Origin: Watersipora subatra
Lineage: Eukaryota > Bryozoa > Gymnolaemata > Cheilostomatida > Watersiporidae
Assembly: GCF_963576615.1 (NCBI RefSeq)
Contig: NC_088711.1
Coordinates: 36,320,121-36,384,120, forward strand
Direction: 5' to 3'
Length of the DNA stretch: 64,000 nt
Position 1 is the stretch's first letter, and each line of letters starts with the position of its first letter. Both the position numbers and the translations under genes were made by a program. Positions 45,601 to 60,600 of the stretch are shown here, one piece after another. The notes beneath the pieces were generated by a model that was not told the origin of the DNA, made no database searches, and saw nothing but the letters and a program-made list of their open reading frames with translations.

Positions 45601-48600
45601 ATAATATCTTTGAACGAATTTACATAATTTTGTATCATTTCTTTTAGTTGCTGCAGGGATTTCAAATTATTGTTGATTATTTTTTCATGAAAAAAAAGTA
45701 ACTGGTCCAAGACAGACAGTAGTCTGACAGAACCTAATTGGCTGCAAAATGATGGTTGAAAATGGTAAAAAGTAGGAAAATTATGTCGAACCGTTGACTA
45801 AATCTGTTTTATAATAGCCAGCAGTGCAATGTTGACAACTCCTGCTAAAAGAACTATGCTAACAACAATGTAACTTGAAACTAATTGACAAAACAAATAG
45901 ATTTTTACACCCAGCTATTTCGTGAGGATTAACACCTCTTGCATCAGACACTTCTTTCATCAAATACCTGTCTCGCCTGATACCCATTCAATTTGATACC
46001 TCACCCAACTGGTACCCATCTCGTCTGATAACCATTCAATTTGATACCTTTCCCGTCTGATACCCATTTCGTCTGATATCTCTCCCATCTGATACCCATC
46101 CAATCTGATACCTCTCCCGTCTGATACCCATTCAATCTGATACCTTTCCCATCTGATACCAATCCAATCTAACACCTCTCCCGTCTGATATCGCTCACAG
46201 AGTTTCAATAATACAAGGTCTTTGATGAAATTAATCTTTTCCCAAAATTATCATGAGCAGACTCTTTGTGAGGCCCCTATCATGAACCTACTCTAAGCGA
46301 CTCAAATCGTATAGGCATACCTCATATGATGCCTCCCTCATGAACTGCTTGGCAGGTTGCTTCCAAATAGCAGGCACAGTCAGCACCCATTTAACATCAT
46401 CAGCCAGTATTTTCAGTCCTGATTGGTCGCTGAGCTCATTTAGGGCGTGATTGCGAAAAAATCTTAGAGAATGTGAAAAGACTTTCTTGGCAGAAAATTT
46501 TTCACCATTGGCAGCAGTGATCATAGTATTATGATTGAGGCTCTACAAAGTTCATAAAACATATTGAGGATTTGTCGTCCAATCACACCTGTTTTGCCAT
46601 AAAATGTGACATGTAATGGCAGACCACGTGTTGAAAGAAATTTGATGCAATGAATTGAAACGAAGTGATTAAAAGCTATATACCTACATAGTGTAATACT
46701 TAATAGACACACCAGTATCAATAGCTGCAAATATTGATTTGTTACTACTACATGATTAAGGAAGGAGGAGAATGGATGCAGATAAACTTAACTTTGGACG
46801 AAGTTGCGGGTTATGTGCAGTTAGCCTTAGCACCTAGTATCACTATATATACATATGTAAATATACTTACTGCGTGGTAATGCAACGTCATTTTAAACTT
46901 ATCAAAGTAGAGCCATTTCCTTGCCTCAGCTGAGTCTAGGTCATGGTAGAAATCTCTGGCACTGCAAGATGAGAAAGATGAACTACTCGCATACAAACAG
47001 GCTGCAATTAATAATATGCAACAAGTAAATCCCTTGTAACAATAACAATAGTTATTATCAAAGTGACATTAGAATAACTAAAATAATATTACTTTTTACG
47101 AATGATAGTAACAGTAATAGTAGTAGTAACAATAAGTTTTGAAAAAAGCAGCAACTATAATAACTAACAATATAATATATACATGTACCAGTATATAATA
47201 ATATATAACTATAATGATGGATTATTATGGATGTGATGATAATAAAAGCTAATAATAATACAGCACCATTGAAAACAGGATATATAGATTTAAGTATTTT
47301 AAACAAATAGTACTTTACTTGAATAGTATAAAATGCAATAGTTAGAGCACTATAAAGTAAACCAGTTGATCTAAAAGCTGGCATCTAAATCTTATAACCT
47401 CTCCTTGCCCTTTGGTTTGCATCTCTATTTGGGAATAGTGGCAGAAGTGTGAGAGAGGCTATTAAACATACTGTCAGCACATTGATAACACAAATCCTCA
47501 GAAACAACAACTGATATATCTCACTAGCGGAATGGGCGGCGTTGCACCGGTATTAAAAATCAGCTTATAAACCGTGACAGGTAATGTAGTTGCATGAGAG
47601 CTAGCATAAAATGACATTGCGCCACAACATATGCGTATTTTCACCCACATAACTACATATATCGCCAAATGAATCCACCAATCGCACGCAGCTCAATGGT
47701 TTAGCATATTGTCTGGGGAACGGGAGATTCCAAGATCAAATATTCTGTGATACGGGTTGTTCTTTCCAAGATTTTAATAGCTATAGCTAGACAAACCGAA
47801 TCACAAAAAAACTTTGAGATTCATAAATATAGATAGAAAGTCATACACAGCTGAGTTGACAACTCAGCTGTGTATGACTTTCCTCATTTCTACAAAATAA
47901 CATTGAATTTCTTTGTATTGTTTGGTTTCCCTGGGACTTGACCTACCTACTGTTGTTTACAATGTCATGTCAGTATCTACGTACCACTTATACATCAGCA
48001 GACTAAAATGACAAACAAAACATCCTCCACAGAATGCTTGTGTTCTGTTAAGCAGTATCAAAAGCAATACAAGAGATAAGTGTAGCTGATCTGTAACAAA
48101 GGTAATTAGCTATATGATTAAATGACCTTTTCACGCTAACACCTGAGAATTCAGCTCTCTCACTAACCTTTCATACAATAGAATTATGAAGAAGGACACT
48201 TGTTTTTTTTGTATTATCAAGTCTCTAATATACTATAATTGTCCTAAAATTGGGTTAATTTTGCTATATCTATAAAAAAAAGTAAAAAAATATTTTAAAA
48301 TGAAAAATAGTTTTCAACATCGTATTCTGTGAAAATTGCATCAAAATAATCATATTACAGTAAATATAGAACATAAAATTGTTACCTCCTTTTCCGTGAA
48401 TTTTCTATGTATTTGATAAATAGCCCTTTCTAACATTTTAACCGGGATGTAGCATTTTTGTTCGTTTGGACTAAAAGCTAGGATATCAGAGAGATCTTAC
48501 TGCACTATATATTGTAAATGAAAGTCGAAAATATCAGCATTATTTGAAACTGTTCTCCGTGCCTCAAACTTATTTTCATACCTTGACCTAGAAAGCAAGC

Positions 48601-51600
48601 TACCAATGAGCAGTAAGGTATGGATGTGAGTGAGACTTGGCTCATATTACAGCGCATTGTTGTTGCAATGTTTAGATAAAACCATCGTATCACACTTTGT
48701 AGAAAGACTGTTCAGAAGAGACAAACACGGATAAGATGTATAAAGTACAATGCCAAAACACACCTGTTAAGGCGCCTATTAGATTTTAATAGATGCTATG
48801 GTCAAACGAGTTGAGAGAAAACCATTATTGGTGTTTTTTATGTCACATTTACTGTTCAAACTCACTTTTAAATGTTGAAAAAACTCTTCTCACAATTTCC
48901 GGATAAAGTACATAGCTACGAGCATTTACTATAGTTTGGATATGTACCTTTACAGCAGTTATTCCTACTGTTTCCTGTGTGATTCTCTAATCTAAAAGGC
49001 CTGCTGATAAGTTATCTAACAGAGTAGAAATATGTATGATTTCTCTCTAGAAATATTATGCCTTCTTGTCCTGCATATCTAGCAATAAATATACGGTAGG
49101 TTTATTGCTTGCTTGTTAGCCTAATAAAGAATATGCTTATATACACAGGCTATCATGTATTGCACTCACATGTAGTTTATTGCCGCTGTTACCCAGAGGC
49201 ACAATAGTTCAAGTTCCTTTGTGCAATACTATTTGACTACCAATTTTGCAGGCTGTTAGGAGAGCGCATGATGAGCGCCATGAATAGATGTTAGTTTGGT
49301 TAAGTAGACCATATAACAGTTAACTTTGAACTATGCAGTGATCTAGCATCAAATGTCATTAAGTGAAACTATTTGTACACTGAGCTATAATCTGCAATCG
49401 GAATTTTTGCTATAAGCTATATTTTCTTGTATTATTGTTGCCTATAAAACTGAAACTTCCTATAAAACTGAAACTGGACTCAATACAACATTTCAATCCA
49501 ATTCGGAGCTCAAGGCTGAGATTCGGAGCTCAAGGCTGAGATTCGGAGCTCAAGGCTGAGTTTTATTTTGGCGATGTCTAGAAAATTATTTGGTGATAGT
49601 AAAGCAACTATTAATCAAGTCATGCAAAATAAAGACTGTCGCTGTAGATTCACTTGGTTTTCTAATCTCCCATTGTTATTTCTTATATGTTTAAGATAAA
49701 CCGGTGAATAGCAATGTAGTAGTTTTATCTTCTCTGAATATCATAGTCGCACACAAACTCATCGTTTGTATTAATCGCGGGTCTAAATATTCTAATAAAC
49801 TGCAAACTTATTTCTGATAGCTTTGTTTTCTTTAATATCAAAGATCATGAAATAACAACTGATAACAAAACCTAGCAAGATTATTTAAAATAGATTGCTG
49901 AGCGAATCAATCAACTATAAATATGAGCAATTTCCTGTGGCATTTGCTTTTCAGCTGTAGGGCTATTGACAAGACTGCACTTAAAATATAATTTATTTCT
50001 TAGTTTATTCTCAGGCTTGATGCCGATAATGTAGTGATTTTGTATTCTGCCTTAATAATGTTGTTGTGAGACAACTGAAGTTTCTTCAGCAACAATAATT
50101 ATCAGTGAAGCTTGAAATTACAAAAACTGTCTGAGCTTCGCGAGATAGGAAATAAAATGAGACTCGCTGAGCATTGAAGTCTTCTTTTTTCCGACATTTT
50201 AAACATACGCTATTTGAAGTTGGTCCAATCATTTGCCAATTCCTGATCAGCTGCTAATCAATTTTCTACTGAACGATTGATCAGTCAATAGTTTTTAACC
50301 AATTTAGCTGTCAAGTAGTTTACAAATAGCATCAGGTTTCATGTACAGTAGCCGCTCCTAAAACGTTAATAATCCATTCCAGGAACGTCTACGTTATAGG
50401 GATTTTACATTATACGAACAGTAAAATACATGTACACGTAAATTGCCTTATACGTTGCAAGATCTTTCTGAACTCACCCCTTTGGCCATAGAAAAAGAAA
50501 AACTAGACATCACTTTTTAATTTGTTGGCTGTATTGTAACTGTGAAATTATTAGTTTGCATCAACAACTAGTCTCCTTTTTCTGATCAATTTTACTGGTT
50601 TTATAGACTATGATTGCGGTAGTTTTACTATAATTTGATGAAAAACGCACCTATTCATCATCCATCTACACCGATTTTTTTCATTTTTTCTAGCACGCAA
50701 AGTTTATTCTAGAAGGTAAAACTAATAACAAATATTTTATATGCCTACAACAAAGCGAAACAAAAATACATCTTACTATAAAAAGAGCAGTGTCTATCTG
50801 TATACTGGGGTCAAGGTTGGGATAAAAATTAACACTTGGTGATACTCCCAACTCATAACATTTAAATTGGTAGACCGATGCTGTAATACCTGCACCAATC
50901 AATTGCCTTTAAGCCTTTATTAACAATTGCGCAGTTACCTACGTGTATTTTCTGTTTTGTCAACACATCTGACGATCTGTCACGATGAACTAAAATGTAA
51001 TGTAAGTTGTATGTATATTAGATATAAAGCCATACATACGTCGTTTTTTCTCAACAGTGTGGCAAAATATGTTACTATTCAAATCAAATTTGAGAAGTTG
51101 TCCCTACTTGACACCACGTTATATAGAATTTCTTACATAGTAAGAAGCAAAACTTGGAATAAATTTGTTGCGTTATCTGGAATTTGCATTGTAGGAGCAT
51201 CTAATGTCTATATTATATAAACTATGGTTGAGTCATTAAATGCAGTTACGATCGTACTTTTCTGTCACCTGTTGTTACATATGTCTGCCAAAGTTGCTTA
51301 TATTGTTACCTCGCTGCCAGCATTATAAGCTGTTGTAGTTGTTGACATTCTCACCTGAACCCAAATGAGTGGAATTTGCCATCTGGCTCCAAAAGCAAGC
51401 AGGTTGGAGTTTTTTGGTTAATGAGACCAGGATCTCCGCCTTCCCACTTCCTCATCATGTGTATGCTGTTAGGTTCCTGATTAAAGCTAAAAGCGTAGCC
51501 ACTGAATGTTGTACCAAAATCTATAGCGACTACTACAAAATGTCCGGGCTGCTGTTTGGTAATATGTGGCCCGGAGCTTGTTCCAGAGTCTACAGAGCTC

Positions 51601-54600
51601 CTCCCTGACCGGGTAAGACGAATTAGTTCACCTGTCGGACTCATTGGTGAGCCAGGAGAGCAAGCACCAGCCATGGGATAGTTAGTAGAGCACCTGCAAA
51701 AAGTGTCATGTCGTTCTACAATCCATGTCACTCAGACTGGCAATAAAGCTGTTTGTCTATCTAGTCAATTGGGTTGAATGAGTCAATGGTATAATAAGTG
51801 CCCAATGACTGAATAGCAAACATTTTTATTGCATTTTGGGTCAACTGAACTAGCAAAGCAACAATACTACTCATCATTTCATGATAAGCCGAGATAATAG
51901 CTAGCAATGACATAATTAGCACAAACCCTAATACAAGGGTCTGGTTAAGGACCATTGATGACAAGGTGATGGCACTAATGAAGAACTCAGTGCGGCGACT
52001 GAAACCAAGCCAGCCAGTAGAGAAAATGCAGCTGTAGTTCTTACGCAAATACTTAAGATTTTATTGCACCATTCCATATACATTATAGCAATATTTATGT
52101 AAATTGGGAAGCTTTGCACACATGTAAGTACTGTCTGATTATACCTAACGAGCCTTCCCTATCTCTCCAGTCTCTCAGCCAGCTTAGCTATAGCCTAGTC
52201 ACATGTAAACGAGCCATTTGAATGCTCTCTGGTGTGTCTAGGAGGTACTGGCAACTCAACTCCAAGCTTCATATAAATACAAATAGTAATAATGTACTAA
52301 GACTTACCGTAAACATACAATACTATACAAGAGAGAGTTCTGATGATGTTGTTTGCTATTTAAACAAAGACGTTTGATGAAAGTGCTGAGAGCTTGAGAA
52401 TATTTAGGGATTCAATAGTCACTCTACTAAAATTAATTACAATAATGCAATAACAGTAATAATTCAGGTACTAGTAACAGTACTACTGGCAATACTAGTA
52501 GTATAAACTATACTAGTAATAACACTAATAGGGTCTGATTTGAATACAAAATCCTGATAGATATGAATGTGCTAGAACAACAGGGTATCGGAAGAGCAAC
52601 GATGAAAAGATACAAAGGAGGCCTGAGGATACAAAAGAACGGGTGACCCAATGTGCCTTATACCGGAACAATGTGTAAAGTTTAGAAGCGTAGAAAAACA
52701 AGCTCAAAAGGAATAAAAAGTTACTTGTTTAAGAAGCATCCTGCCAAAGTTTGTCAGGATGGTCAGGTGCATTAAAAGCTAGAAAAAATGTGTTTACGGT
52801 AAGAGACAAATGCTACAAATAAAATGTTGGTTGGTATTTGCATTGAACCAAACTTGAGTTGGCATCATTGAACAAATCATAATTGCAATAAGATGGATAT
52901 AAAACAGAGAGTCGACTTGAAAGTCAAATTTGTGCTTGCTACTGATGGAGAAGTGTGGTAGAAGCTGTGGTCTAGAGGATAGAGATGATGGACCAGCAAA
53001 GAAAGATGATGAGTTGATAGAGATACAGTGAAAGAGACCAGAATAGAAAGATGATGAGTTGATAGAGATAAGAGACTAGAATAGAAAGATGATGAGTTGA
53101 TAGAGATAAGAGACCAGAATAGAAAGATGATAAGTTGATAGAATTAAGAGACCAGAATAGAAAGACAATCACTATGTTTCCATGGTGCGCAGTACTGCGA
53201 TGCAGCCCCCTCCGAAGTCGAGGGGGTTGTGCGTTTCTATGCTGCACAGTGGTTTTCAGCAAATTAGCCAGAGAAGAGAAATTGTATAAATCGAATCGTC
53301 TGATGGAGAAATAGAATCGATCATGGATACCGAACGTCAGAAACGGTCTTTTTATGCTTCTGTCGTCATTATACTTTTATTTATAATACACATTCACAAG
53401 GTTTTACAAACCTTAACACAATTTTTACAAAGTAATATATTTTTAATAAGTATTTTTAAGTAATATATTATTTAAACGTTAATTTAGGACTTGCCACCTA
53501 CTTTTCGAAAAGTGTTGGCATCGATAACAAAGTCTAGGAGAGCAATCACCTCATCATCCTCGTGGGTGCAGACCATAATTAAATTTAAGTGAAAGAAGAT
53601 CGGAAGAATAGAAAAAAAACAAGATTAGCGGAATAACTTTTGTACTAGTTTATGCCCTCGAAGAATCCGTCTCCACGGCATGAGAGCTACGCGCAGCGAC
53701 TGCGCAATTGCTGTTTCCTTGCTGCGAATTTTCTCTGGCTTCGCACTGATCAGTGCGCAGTGATTTCAGTGCGAAGACGCTGTTTCCATGATTCGGAGAG
53801 GGCGCGACTCCGAAGCACTGCGCATCATGGAAACATAGTGAATGAGCTGATAGAGATAAGAGACAAGAATAAAAAGATGACGGTGGTGGTTGATAGAGGT
53901 GAAGAAAGAAAAGGAATAGAAAGATCATGTGTTTGAAAAAGAGGTGCCATGAAATTAAACACAACATTGCAGCGCCTAAAAGTTCTCATTCACACATATT
54001 TTACAGGTAAAATAAATACAGACAGTTCTCATTTAGTGACAGTTATTCCGTCCATAAAACACTTTGATGAAAAAATTCACGGTTAAATAGGTTAGGTCAT
54101 TACGTCATCATTGGGTGATATGGTACATTTTACCTTTGTCCCTTTTTTTACACTAAGGTTCTAATTACTGTTTTTAAAGTTTTATTTAATATTTGAGTCA
54201 AATGCCAAGATTGTACAAACCTTGGCTAGACTAGAATATCAAAAGTGAATGGGCCTTGTTATTTGGTCATCACTCGACAATACGTATGGCAGTGTACTAC
54301 TGAAGGTAGTACAATGCCATACAGTAATACTTCAACTTACGAGTGCTCCAACGTACGAGAAACTTGAGATACGAGCCAGCTTTCAAGCAAGTTTTAGCAC
54401 TAACATATGAGCCATGTTTGAGATACGAGCACTTGAGTCAGTTGCCAAGTATGCCGGAGGTGTTTTATGAGAACAGCATCACTCTGTATTTTTCAACTGC
54501 TCAGGTTATACTGTTGTACCGTGTTTTTTGTGCACGATTTTCTGTGCAGAATTATGTGAATTAAACGTACTGTGCGTAGACCGAAAGTTTGCCAGTAAAA

Positions 54601-57600
54601 TGAAAGATAATATAAAAAGCAAATGATAACAATTGATATTAAACGGAAAAATATTGAAAAATATGCGAAATGTGTATGCGTGATTGAGCTAGCTCGGGAA
54701 TATGACAGAAATACATTCATAATATCAAACAGAAAGATTATATTCAGGGCATTTAGTTCGCAAAAGGACTAACCATAGTTTCTAAACGGTGCAGCGATCT
54801 TCACGACCGCTGATGGCATTGGACAAACAATTGGCCGGTGACAGCGTAACTGAAACGATGCTATGTGAAAAGGCCGGCGCTATCTATCCAAACTGTTTAA
54901 TAGACATTTGGACAAGCTGGCTAGTGGTCGTGCATTAACTATTTGTGACGACACTTGTGTTCGTCCTTATCGCAACATGTTGCAAGGGCGACAAAGGCAA
55001 ACGTCGTTAGATAGGTTTATCTTAAAACGGCCGGCTAGTCGTGAAAGCGAAAAAAGGAAAGATTTCTCGCTAACCAGCAAGAAACTTTAAACTATGAACG
55101 CCGAAGAAATTTTAATTACGTTTAGTTGAAAATGAAAGTTTGCTTCTAAGTTTGTCTTTTAACACTTTGATAAAATTCAAATTTATCAAAGTCAACTGTT
55201 GTAACGAAGGATAACTTATATCTCCCTCCCTGGCAAACGCGAGTGTTAACTGCTATTGTATGTATTTAATTTTACATTTTAATTAATCACATTTCCTTGC
55301 ATCATTTTTTATTTGTTGCTTTTTGAAAGCATGTAGTACGTAAGGAAAATAACCAACATGTTCTTTCTGTTACAATATCTTGTTTTGAGTGTTTTATTTG
55401 CTTATTTTAGAGTATGGAAACCAATAAATATATATTTAATTGTTCTATATATAAATGAATTGCACCAACATGCGAGTAAATTGACATACGAGCTCAGTCT
55501 CGGAACGCATTAAGCTCGTAAGTTGAAGTATGACTGTACTGCCTTTTGACCTATCATTTTTCCTTTTTTTATATATTTTTATATATATATATATTATATA
55601 TTTATTGATCCTTGAGTAGTAATTTTTATTTTCTCTAACATTTTGAGAAAATATAAGAGCATTGAACTTGAAAACAAAAGTTATGTACATCCTAGAAAGC
55701 ATATGACTCTGGCGGGAAGATACTGAGCAGAAGATGGGGAAAGGCTGGCTACGTTACCTTAGCCTTAGAACTTGTCATACGCATAAATGCATGTTAGAAC
55801 TTGTCGGCATGAAATTAGCTTACAACTGCACTGCCATTGCATCGTCGTAATTAAAAGGGGTTTGCTTTGAACAAATATTGGAGCAGTTTTAAATTATGTC
55901 ATTGCTCTGTCAGGTCGTTAAAGGGTGACTCGCAACAAAATTCACATTACAGTTATTTGGTATCAAAAGAGTCACCATGTCTTTCTCTGTTGTGTTGTAG
56001 GTGCCAAATATGTGAAAATGTGATTACAAGCTCTTAAAAGCTCAAAAACGAAAAGCCGCCGTAGATTGGAATCCGTTTATTTCTCTGACGTAGTCATGAC
56101 AACTTGGTTATTGTCTTGTCACGTGATGTTCTCACATGAACTGAAAGGCCAATAAAAAGCTCAATATTAAACTTATCGTAACACTAGTTTATGACAAACA
56201 CTTCGGGTTTTACCGAAGACCCCGTATCAAATATAGATGCTCGCTACTTTACAGTTTTGTTTCGGCTTGGTCTAATCTTCAAGTCGTAATCTGATCATGT
56301 GACCCAATACTTCACAAATAATTTTTGCAGCACTTTTCGATTATCACAGGTCACCAACAGGCTCGTCATGATTATCAGACAATGATATGTACTCCTTCGA
56401 GGTAAGGTTAAAAAATTTAATGAATTTTCATGGTAAGTTCTAAGATATCAGTGCTAAAAGTGACAGCATTACAATGATTACATGGTTTTATTGAATGTGT
56501 GAAGTATATTTGTGAAAATATTTTGACGAATAAGGTTGCATGAAAGTGTAAACAGAAACCATCTACCACAACTACGTCACATTTGAGCCGTTTTGGAAAG
56601 AGAATCCAAACTACGGCGGTCTCGTGTGGCTGCAATTAACTGTTCGTGTTTTAGCTTTTAAGAGCTTGTAATCACATTCCCACATATTTTGCACCTACAA
56701 CACCACAGAGTAAGACATGGTGAATATTTTGATATCAATTAAAAAGGAATGTGAATTTTGTTGCAAGTCAACCTTTAAGCAAATACATCTTTAAACAAGG
56801 ACTACCTGTATATACATAGAAGAGGAACTATCATAGAAGAGGAACCAAACGGAATTTGGTTATCTTTACTTATGATGCATGGAAGCATGCATGCATTTGT
56901 TTTTTATAATATTTGACTTACCTAACAAGTTTTACCTTTGATAATGTATTACAATGAAATTGTCTGAACTACCAAATAATACATATGATATCTGGAAACC
57001 AAGAAGACACGAATGCCACATTGTGATTCTACCAAACAGTACATCAAATGTCAACAAAAATCTGTCACCTAGTTTTTTGCAATCGGCTAATGAGATTCCC
57101 ATATAAAACTAGTTTTGAATGTAATCCTTTAGTAGAATGGCCAAAGTAAAAATTATGTTCAAGGAAATCTCAGGTACGAATGGCTCTTTCTATTCAAAGA
57201 TCTTTAATATTCTCAGACTAAAAACTCACTGACTGGCTTTTTATCCTAAGTTTTTTAAGCTTAATCATCAGGGAATAACGTGCCAAATTAAACTGGGTTT
57301 GCTTCAAAAGATTTTTCAGTGCTAAGTGTAACTCAACTTGAATATGCAATTTCAACATAACCGTATGTGGAAGCAATTTATCATAATAATAAAACTTATG
57401 AAATAATTATAGAATCTTAAATTCAATGCAAAATAAACTGGATAATAATCTCAGAGGTGAAATGAGCCGGGTGAGAACTTGAGAACTTCAGCCCACAACT
57501 AGTAAACGAAACTAGCAGTTGCTTTACACATAAGCACCAGCTGCACAATATGGATATATGTAGAGAATGTGCATCCAAGCTGGGTAATTTTTTACGCTTA

Positions 57601-60600
57601 TCTTGATGCCGATCAACCGCAGAGCCAGATTTACGGGAGCATCTGGCAGTCAAATAAGAGCTTCAAGCTGTTGAACTCAATAAATAAACTGGCAAAGTTA
57701 TCAAATAACTACCTCAAGCCTGTAAACATGGGTGCTCTTTTCAATTTCAGATCAGCATGTATGATCAACAGGTGTTGTCCATTATGATTCTATTTGTTGA
57801 TGACTGTTTTACACATTTAAAAAGACTTAACAGAGCCTAGATACCTGCTAATAAGTAATGAATGATACGTAACAAATACTGCTGAAGATTTTCTAACTGC
57901 GGCATGGCAGATTCACCAATTCAATTGGAGAGGGCGAAGGCAACAATCAAAAATGAAAACAGCAGTTGTTTGTATTCAATTTGCTTCATTAAGATTTTGT
58001 TTAACGTTGTAAGGGTGAAAGAATAAAACTTCTCTCTGCTAAACTAAAGTAGCAACGGAAAATGCTGCATATGTACAGTATATGCTAAGAGAGCTGCTGA
58101 CCTTATACATGTATGTGCCCCTGCTATGATAGAACATTCTGTGAAAACTAGCTAGCAATAAGCAGCCATGTTAATTGACAATGACAATTAGTAACAAACC
58201 CGAACTTGGTGATATATTCTTTGAGGGCCACTGTGTGCTACAGCAATACAATACCTACCGCTTGCTAGAAGGGCTTTTGTTACGTAATGTGTAGGATGTT
58301 GGTGAAGTGAGGCCAGCGTCTACCGTTACTGACTTATTAACAGACAAGTCAGAGCTGTACGTCGGATTCATTCTGCGCAGATCCTTGAGCATGGCCTCCG
58401 TACTGACACTCGAGGTCAAGGTCATGCTGCCACGAGAAACATCGAGCTTGTGTTCACTCCTAGTATCCATTATGGTATTACTTTTAGTTGCTGATGATTG
58501 TGAAGTTATCACATCAGACTCAAAGACTTCTGGTGAAGCAGCGGGAGACTTGCACGGTGAAGGTGGTTCGACAGGTGGAGGTGGAGGTGAAAACTTTGGT
58601 ACGTCTGTTGAGTGACGTCTGCTGCCGAGCTGGTGAGTAAGAGTCTGAGACCGACGAGAACTTAGTGGTGTCACCTAAAACATAACAACTGTGTTATAGT
58701 ATAGTTTTAGTTACGACAATGTACTAATTTCAACAATTACTGGATACTGGCATCTATAATACTTACTAGCATATCTAGTACCTACTGAAGACTGAAACAG
58801 AGACCATGTACTAGTATATTAAATACTTCTGAGTACTGATAAAGAGACCATGTACTAGTATATCAAATACTTCTGAGTACTGATAAAGAGACCATTTACT
58901 AGTATATCAAATACTTCTGAGTACTGATAAAGAGACCTTGTACTAGTATATCAAATACCTACTGAGTACTGATAAAGAGGCCTTGTACTAGTATATCAAA
59001 TACCTACTGACTACCGGCAAAGAGACCATGTACTAGCGAGGCTAATAGTAACAGTTATCTACCGTGAGGGCGCCATTTCTAACAGCCATCCGCTCAGCAG
59101 AGCAGGGGCAATGCTACTTTTAACAACCGAGTGCCAACAAGAGTTGAAGGATTGTGAGATGGTTGAACTGCTGTGCAGCCTAGCAACTGGAAATTCAAGA
59201 GAGAGACTCAGCAGCCGTCTTAGATAATAATGAGGATGTAATTATCGACCCCCTCATGTTGAAAGAATGTGTCTTGATAGCGTGCTAATCAAAATGCCTC
59301 GAGGAAGGCAAGGCATTAAACTTGGCAAATGTTCGGTAAAGTAGGAGCCTCGGCATGCTGCCAACAAAAGTTACAATTAGCTTTAATTGATTCTAACTTA
59401 TTGCTTCCAGAAAAAATCAAAACTAAGACATAATCTGTAGTAGCTTTGATGATTTAAAATATATAGTACACTCCTTTAGCACACTTACTGCAAATCTCTC
59501 CCTACTAGCTGCTACAACTGGTTCAATGCATTCGAGAGCTCGCGTAAGGAGTGAGAGAGCAATAAACGCAGATGTAATTACTGAATACTAAATACCTAGC
59601 AGCACTCTTTCCCTTAAGTGATAAACTATGGTGGGAACGCCGATGGCTATAGAGCAAGCTAGACATCACTGATATGTCGAAGACCTCTGATATCGCAACC
59701 CTGAACACCTTCAATCCTTGCTACATTGTCACAAAGCCTGATATTCTTCTATGCCTTGAGTAATGGCATGTGAGTAGTATAAGATTAGCTACATTGTCAC
59801 AAAGCCTGATATTCTTCTATGCCTTGAGTAATGGCATGTGAGTAGTATAAGATTAGCTCATGTAAACACAGTCTGAGTTTAGCTCATCCTACTCCTACTC
59901 AAAGTTCAATTGAGAACAATATTCTGAGACAATAGTGAGTGCTCTGACTCATGCAACAGTTAATATTCCTTAACGCATAGGAGGGATTGATTTTTTACTT
60001 CCCATATAAAGTTTTATTCCAACTTATACATCTGATGAGTGTTGCCCTTAACAATCGGTAAGACGATAGTGTTTGCTGCCTCTTGAGAAAAGAGAGCTGA
60101 TTCATAGCCTATATGTACTTAATCGTCAATATTTATATACAGCAGACATGCATGCTATGGACATGTGTAGAAGGTGGGTTCAAAATTTTTCTTACCACTA
60201 CTTGTAGGATTATTGACTAAACCAGCTATACAAATGTCCCGTTTTAGTATAATAACAAATATTTTAATTATACACAATAATATTTCAGGGTTAGTTTTGT
60301 ACAAGAATTTAGTAAAGACAGATTCAGGAAGCAACAGGAGAGAAATTTTAAACCGCCAAAAGCGTAACCATTCCGAAATTACTAAGCTCAAAATGGAATG
60401 ATGAGCAGGAATAATTAACACCAAATCTCCCACATTTTTTCAACATGCTCGTGACAAGAGAATGTGAGCTACAGTCAGCAGACTATCTCATTTATGTAGC
60501 GACAATGCTGATAAGATGGAGGGAAGCTAAAATCACTACTGCATAAAATGTGTGATGCTCGCTCACAAAATATCAGTACAGCTTGATTACTATCTGACCA

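Larger units (their letters stand above)
46962..51354 (-). other. HSPA12-like intron c-d (4.4 kb)
   Basis: It holds a partial transposon terminus (50341-50470), a SINE fragment (50755-50870), a 20-bp triplicate (49501-49560), a dispersed repeat (48945-49260), a 47-bp palindrome (47836-47882) and a SINE-like repeat (47523-47835). The rest is AT-rich and featureless. Confidence 0.75.
51694..58258 (-). other. HSPA12-like intron b-c (6.6 kb), transposon-rich
   Basis: It contains the TTAA-flanked element 55922-56774, the pogo/Tigger element 54322-55536, and a CACTA-like element (53170-53840) inside a 39-bp minisatellite. Stretches 56780-58258 and 51694-52980 show no supported gene. If the internal Met of exon c is a start, a promoter could lie in the low-coordinate end of this intron. 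Confidence 0.75.
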
